DNA of 35,109 nucleotides from a virus. The notes under the pieces are model-generated. The model was given only the letters and a program-made list of their open reading frames with translations. It had not been told where the DNA came from and searched no databases. Shown here in pieces: positions 32,158 through 35,109 of the stretch. Position 1 is the stretch's first letter. The number at the start of each line of letters is the position of its first letter. The DNA is taken from positions 1 to 35,109 of the IMG/VR virus record IMGVR_UViG_3300034061_005220. One strand, written 5' to 3'. The translations under genes and the position numbers were made by a program.

Positions 32158-33543
32158 CTATCCGAGCAGGGAAGCCAGCTTATCATCGAGGTTCTGGTCA
32201 ATTGCGCCGCCGGTCGGCGCCATCGGATCTGCCGTCGGGGGAGGAGGGGGCGCCTCCTGCGTCGCTACGACGGGGGTCGCCATCGTGGGCGGCGCAGGAG
32301 GCGCGGTCGGAGCAGGCGACGGCGGAGGCGTGACCGCCGCTGTGCCCCGACGCCGCCGCGTAGTTCCCGGGGTCACGGGCGCGGTGGTCTGGGTGATGGG
32401 AGCCGCAGTCATGGGCGGCGGGGGAGCAGCCATACCCTTCATGGCAGCCAGCTTCGCCTCCATCTCAGCGATGGCAGCCTGCGGGCCAGCGTGAGCCGGC
32501 GGCTCGGTTACCTGCTGGGGTACCGGTGGAGCGACGACGACCGGCGGAGGCGGCGGGGGCGGCGGGGGAGCGACCACGACCGGGGCCGACACCACCGGCG
32601 CAGGCACCGGCTCCCAGCCAGCCATGCCCGCCTTCCAGCGGTGCTTGCCGTCGGGCGTGTACTGGTAGGGGTCCGGCTGGGTAACCACCGGCGGGGCAAC
32701 CACCGGCGCAGGAGCCGCCAGCACGGTGCTCGCCGGTGCAGCGAGCGCCGCCGGGACCTCGGCCTTGACCTGATCGACCGCCTCCGAGAGCACACGGTGG
32801 GTCACAGGGCTATCCTGCAGCTCGAGGATGGTGCGGGCCTCGGCGTCGTTGACGGCACGCAGCGGCGTGAACACCAGCTTGGGATAGGCCACGGTGTGGT
32901 CGAACGACAGCGACGTCACGACACTGAAGTACGAGTGCCCGTGCTGTTGAAGAAGCGAGCTGTAGGCTCCCATGTCCTGCAGGGAGGCAGCCGGCACGCG
33001 CAGCAGCATCGGTCCGCCGAACATCTCGTTGCGCAGGTCACCGGCCGGCACGACAGCGAGGCGCTTGCTGTCCTGACAGGCCTTGCCCGGCTTGCCAGCC
33101 GCCGTCATGCGCGAGCCCCAGATGTTCTGCGGGCAGGCAGCGCAGGTCTGGCACTGCTTCGCAGGCGAGGCCGGGTCCGGCGTCTGACCGTTGACCGACC
33201 AGCAGTCGGGAGCCTCCTTGTCGCCTTCCGAGTAGCCCTCGGCGTAAAAGATCTTGGCGATCACCGGGCTGGCCTTGACGATGACGACCTCGACAGAGGG
33301 ACGCGGCCCCGGCGGGGGCATGCCGGGAGCCGACGGCTCCATCATGTGGACATGCTCTTCGCCGCGGTACTTGGTGCGCCACACCTTACCCCGCAGGGTA
33401 AGGATGCTGAAGCTCGAGCCAATGCCCGCGCCCAGATCGTCGGCGTTGACCTTGGACTGATTGAACACCGCGGGCGCTGCGCCCAGCATGGGGAGCCCGG
33501 TGCTCAGGGGGGACTGCGTCGTGGGAAGCGTGTTCAAAACCAT
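32158..33543 (-). CDS. Cys-motif protein with Pro/Ala-rich tail, possible ssDNA-binding protein
   Basis: A ~461-residue protein. ATG at 33543 is one base after AGGAG; a TTG at 33537 has the same AGGAG at a better distance (seven bases). The N-terminal ~270 residues look folded. At about residues 110-160 lies CWSVNGQTPDP, then CQTCAACPQNIWGSR and KPGKACQDSKRLAVV, a conserved four- or five-Cys cluster known from phage proteins next to replication genes and consistent with one zinc site. The C-terminal ~200 residues are Pro/Ala-rich, low complexity, with WKAGMAGWEPVP and a short acidic end (DDKLASLLG). An acidic tip after a flexible tail is the usual way ssDNA-binding proteins recruit partners; this is inference. 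Confidence 0.6.
   Translation of the reverse strand: MVLNTLPTTQSPLSTGLPMLGAAPAVFNQSKVNADDLGAGIGSSFSILTLRGKVWRTKYRGEEHVHMMEPSAPGMPPPGPRPSVEVVIVKASPVIAKIFYAEGYSEGDKEAPDCWSVNGQTPDPASPAKQCQTCAACPQNIWGSRMTAAGKPGKACQDSKRLAVVPAGDLRNEMFGGPMLLRVPAASLQDMGAYSSLLQQHGHSYFSVVTSLSFDHTVAYPKLVFTPLRAVNDAEARTILELQDSPVTHRVLSEAVDQVKAEVPAALAAPASTVLAAPAPVVAPPVVTQPDPYQYTPDGKHRWKAGMAGWEPVPAPVVSAPVVVAPPPPPPPPPVVVAPPVPQQVTEPPAHAGPQAAIAEMEAKLAAMKGMAAPPPPMTAAPITQTTAPVTPGTTRRRRGTAAVTPPPSPAPTAPPAPPTMATPVVATQEAPPPPPTADPMAPTGGAIDQNLDDKLASLLG
32508..32523. repeat. P16 palindrome copy
   Basis: TTACC, spacer TGCTGG, GGTAC. One mismatch. Inside the Pro-rich tail of the Cys-motif gene. Confidence 0.65.
33386..33401. repeat. P16 palindrome copy, perfect
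   Basis: TTACC, spacer CCGCAG, GGTAA. Both arms perfect. Inside the Cys-motif gene. Confidence 0.85.
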
Positions 33544-33547
33544 TCTC

Positions 33548-33970
33548 CTAGTTGCTTGCGCGCCGCACACCGACCGTGCGGAACCTGTTGATGACGACAC
33601 CCGGCGGGGGTGCCTGCTGCTCTTCGATGTACTTCTCTACCGCAGGTGCGTTGGCCTTCATGTCGCACAGATCCCACTCGCCGTTGTCGACAACGAACGA
33701 GCGGAAAGCCTCCGTGTCCTCGACACGGCACGAGGTCTTGTCAGACACGCTGACAGTGCCAGCGGCGGTCTTCGCCGACTTCGTGTTGTTGCTGTTCAGA
33801 TGTTCGAGCAGCTCGGCCTCGATCTGGGCCTTGGCTTCCTTGAAGGGAGCCAGCTCGGCGTCGTGCTTATCCGTGAGAAGCTTGATCTTGTCGCGAAGCT
33901 GCACGAACTGCGCGACGCGTTTCTCGACGTCGATGATCTTTGCCACCGGCGGCGCTGTGGTTGTTTCCAT
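33548..33970 (-). CDS. Coiled-coil protein of the replication block
   Basis: A 140-residue protein, the first of the leftward genes after the promoter at 34030-34057. The ATG is preceded by GAGGG. A long helix (VAQFVQLRDKIKLLTDKHDAELAPFKEAKAQIEAELLEHLNSNN) is followed by a beta part (AAGTVSVSDKTSCRVEDTEAFRSFV) and the ending YIEEQQAPPPGVVINRFRTVGVRR. This layout is frequent in phages and recalls proteins of the Gp157/Gam-like type that bind DNA or helicases, although I cannot place it in a family. The end pattern 'P-P-G-V-x-x-x-R-F/x-x-V-G-V-R-R' is a conserved hallmark. Confidence 0.65.
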   Translation of the reverse strand: METTTAPPVAKIIDVEKRVAQFVQLRDKIKLLTDKHDAELAPFKEAKAQIEAELLEHLNSNNTKSAKTAAGTVSVSDKTSCRVEDTEAFRSFVVDNGEWDLCDMKANAPAVEKYIEEQQAPPPGVVINRFRTVGVRRASN

Positions 33971-34008
33971 TGTGACCCTCTGTGTTGTAGCATGACCCCG
34001 GAGAACCC

Positions 34009-34072
34009 ATTAGTCAATGGGTAAAACATAATTTAGTCACTTATATCCTATTGTCAAGGGGTATGTTTTACC
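34009..34072 (-). promoter_or_regulatory. Leftward sigma70-type promoter nested in an 11-bp inverted repeat
   Basis: On the minus strand TTGACA (34057-34052) is followed by a 16-base spacer and TAAATT (34035-34030), a -35 and -10 pair. The perfect arms GGTAAAACATA (34020-34030) and TATGTTTTACC (34062-34072) flank it, and a TTAGTCA direct repeat lies at about 34010 and 34033. The region is AT-rich in a GC-rich genome. A repressor bound at the arms could bridge the promoter. Confidence 0.65.
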
Positions 34073-34075
34073 TTA

Positions 34076-35107
34076 TTAGGCACGAAACATATCGAGCAAT
34101 TGTCCCTGCACGTCCTGCTTGTTTATTAGCAACGAGTAAATCTTCTTCTCGGTCGGCGTAGCCTGCAGGTGCAGGAACTGCTGCTTGCGCTTCTGGCCCA
34201 CGCGCCGGATGCGGGCGTTCGCCTGATCGTAGATCTCCAGCGAAGTGATCGGCCCGAACCAGATGATGGTGTCCGCTGTCGTCAACGTCAGACCATGTGC
34301 TAGGCACTGCGGGTGAGCGTTAAGAACGCGGTACTGCGATGTGTTCTGAAACGCATGGAAGATCTCGCCGCGCTTACCTGCGGGGGTATCGCCCGACACG
34401 GTGACGACGTCGTGGCCGGCACCGCGGATCTCAGCCTCGAGCCCAGCGAGCGCGTGCTTGAACGCCGAGAACACGAGCACTTTACCCGTAGTGCTGTCGA
34501 TCGCGTCGAGCAGAGCTGCGATACGATCGTCGTTGTCTAGCTGCACGACGCGGCCGTCGTTGGCATACACCCATCCCAGCGACACTTGCAGTAGCTTGTT
34601 CAAAGCGGCACCGGCGTTGACTGCAGTGATGGTCTGCCCGGCGATGAGGGAGAAGCAGTGCTGCTTCAGCTGGTCATATACCAGCTTCTGCTTGGGTCCC
34701 AGATCAACGTCGATGCGGCGAGAGATGTACTCCGGCAGCTCGGTCACGTCTTCAAGGGCGAACCGCACCGACGGCTGCAGCACTTCGAACGCCTGCTCGG
34801 TAGCATCGGGGCGCGGCACCCACTTGAAGGCGTTGATTTTCACCATGAGTTTCTCACGGAAGCGCCCGAAGAACGGCGGTACCCGCGAGGGTGTCACGAT
34901 GCGCGCTTGCCCCCAGACATCGGTCGGGGCGTTGGGCGTCGGCGCGCCCGTCATACCCCACACCCATGTCTTCGTTTGGGCGAACTTCTGCATGGTCTTG
35001 GACCGGCCCGAGGCGTTGCGGTACACGGCCAGCTCGTCCAGACACAGCACGTCGATGTCGGTGCGCTTCTCGAGCTCTCGGATGACGGTCGCGACGCCGT
35101 CGTGGTT
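34076..35107 (-). CDS. SNF2-type helicase, C-terminal part (5' end outside)
   Basis: The leftward frame is open to the right edge, so the N-terminal part with the ATP-binding Walker A is missing. What remains, 343 residues, starts NHDGVATVIREL and shows the DExx box LCLDELAVYRN, motif III GMTGAPTPN, a LVFSAFKHALAGLEAEI strand-helix (motif IV), VTVSGDTPAGKRGEIFHAFQ, GLTLTTADTIIWFGP (motif V) and QANARIRRVGQKRK (motif VI with the Arg finger). This is the usual arrangement of phage SNF2-family helicases, which remodel or unwind DNA in replication or recombination. It is the first gene of the leftward block in view. Two P16-like copies (34374, 34879) lie inside. Confidence 0.85.
   Translation of the reverse strand, partial: NHDGVATVIRELEKRTDIDVLCLDELAVYRNASGRSKTMQKFAQTKTWVWGMTGAPTPNAPTDVWGQARIVTPSRVPPFFGRFREKLMVKINAFKWVPRPDATEQAFEVLQPSVRFALEDVTELPEYISRRIDVDLGPKQKLVYDQLKQHCFSLIAGQTITAVNAGAALNKLLQVSLGWVYANDGRVVQLDNDDRIAALLDAIDSTTGKVLVFSAFKHALAGLEAEIRGAGHDVVTVSGDTPAGKRGEIFHAFQNTSQYRVLNAHPQCLAHGLTLTTADTIIWFGPITSLEIYDQANARIRRVGQKRKQQFLHLQATPTEKKIYSLLINKQDVQGQLLDMFRA
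34374..34389. repeat. P16 palindrome copy
   Basis: TTACC, spacer TGCGGG, GGTAT. One mismatch. Inside the helicase gene. Confidence 0.65.
34879..34894. repeat. P16 palindrome copy (weak)
   Basis: GTACC, spacer CGCGAG, GGTGT. Three mismatches in the arms, core ACCC-N4-GGGT kept. Inside the helicase gene. Confidence 0.35.
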
Positions 35108-35109
35108 GA

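Noticed and set aside
32050-33591. Plus-strand ORF of 513 codons opposite the Cys-motif gene
   Set aside because: Extreme Arg/Gly content from the mirror of Pro/Ala codons; no ribosome site.
1-35109. CRISPR arrays, insertion sequences, rRNA, integrase or attachment sites
   Set aside because: None seen. P16 is not CRISPR-like because the sites are palindromic, dispersed and not evenly spaced.
1-35109. P16 as HIP1 (GCGATCGC) or as a known methylation site
   Set aside because: The sequence differs from HIP1 and from GANTC/GATC, and I know no methylase for TTACC-N6-GGTAA; such a bipartite site would nevertheless fit a Type I-like or regulator target.

Overview
The window is a stretch of a GC-rich, tailed, probably podovirus-like phage genome. 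No bacterial housekeeping gene is visible. Genes are tightly packed with start/stop overlaps. The rightward block (1-28708) carries virion and lysis genes, and the leftward block (28819-35109) carries replication genes. The host cannot be named from sequence. High GC and a holin resembling the three-TM family of gene-transfer-agent clusters are compatible with a GC-rich proteobacterium, but that is inference. Terminase, portal and DNA polymerase genes are not in the window and probably lie outside it.

Rightward block. A truncated scaffold-like gene and the HK97-fold major capsid gene come first, followed by a GC-rich hairpin. Next are two small head-tail joining candidates (2078-3045), a collar-type fibre (3042-3929), three small beta-rich proteins (3977-5811) and a 1921-residue spike (5828-11593). 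The spike combines a pectate-lyase-like region, about ten FCCH-like repeats and a glycine-rich tip. A lysis cassette follows: a membrane/coiled-coil protein, a GH19-like endolysin and a three-TM holin (11857-13306). After it come a Pro-rich protein, a probable tail hub/nozzle protein (14006-15733), a 90-residue protein, a GNAT-like protein, a virion protein with an S74-like Ser-Lys segment, and two large probable internal proteins of 957 and 2228 residues. The larger has an HEAVH metallopeptidase motif. Small basic proteins, a DUF6321-like protein and an HNH-like nuclease end the block at a hairpin terminator (28718-28747).

Leftward block, read from right to left: an SNF2-type helicase (5' end outside the window), a promoter nested in an 11-bp inverted repeat, a 140-residue coiled-coil protein, a Cys-motif protein with a long Pro/Ala tail, a PrimPol-like primase fused to a DUF927-like helicase, and a 70-residue acidic protein.

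The most unusual signal is a 16-bp palindrome, TTACC-N6-GGTAA (core ACCY-N4-RGGT), called P16 here. By eye there are 26 copies with at most one arm mismatch, five of them perfect, in all reading frames and in both gene blocks. Five copies sit exactly over ribosome-binding sites. None occurs between 5871 and 13357, which is the spike and lysis segment. The spread resembles the dispersed stoperator or highly iterated palindrome systems of other genomes, but I do not recognise this motif.
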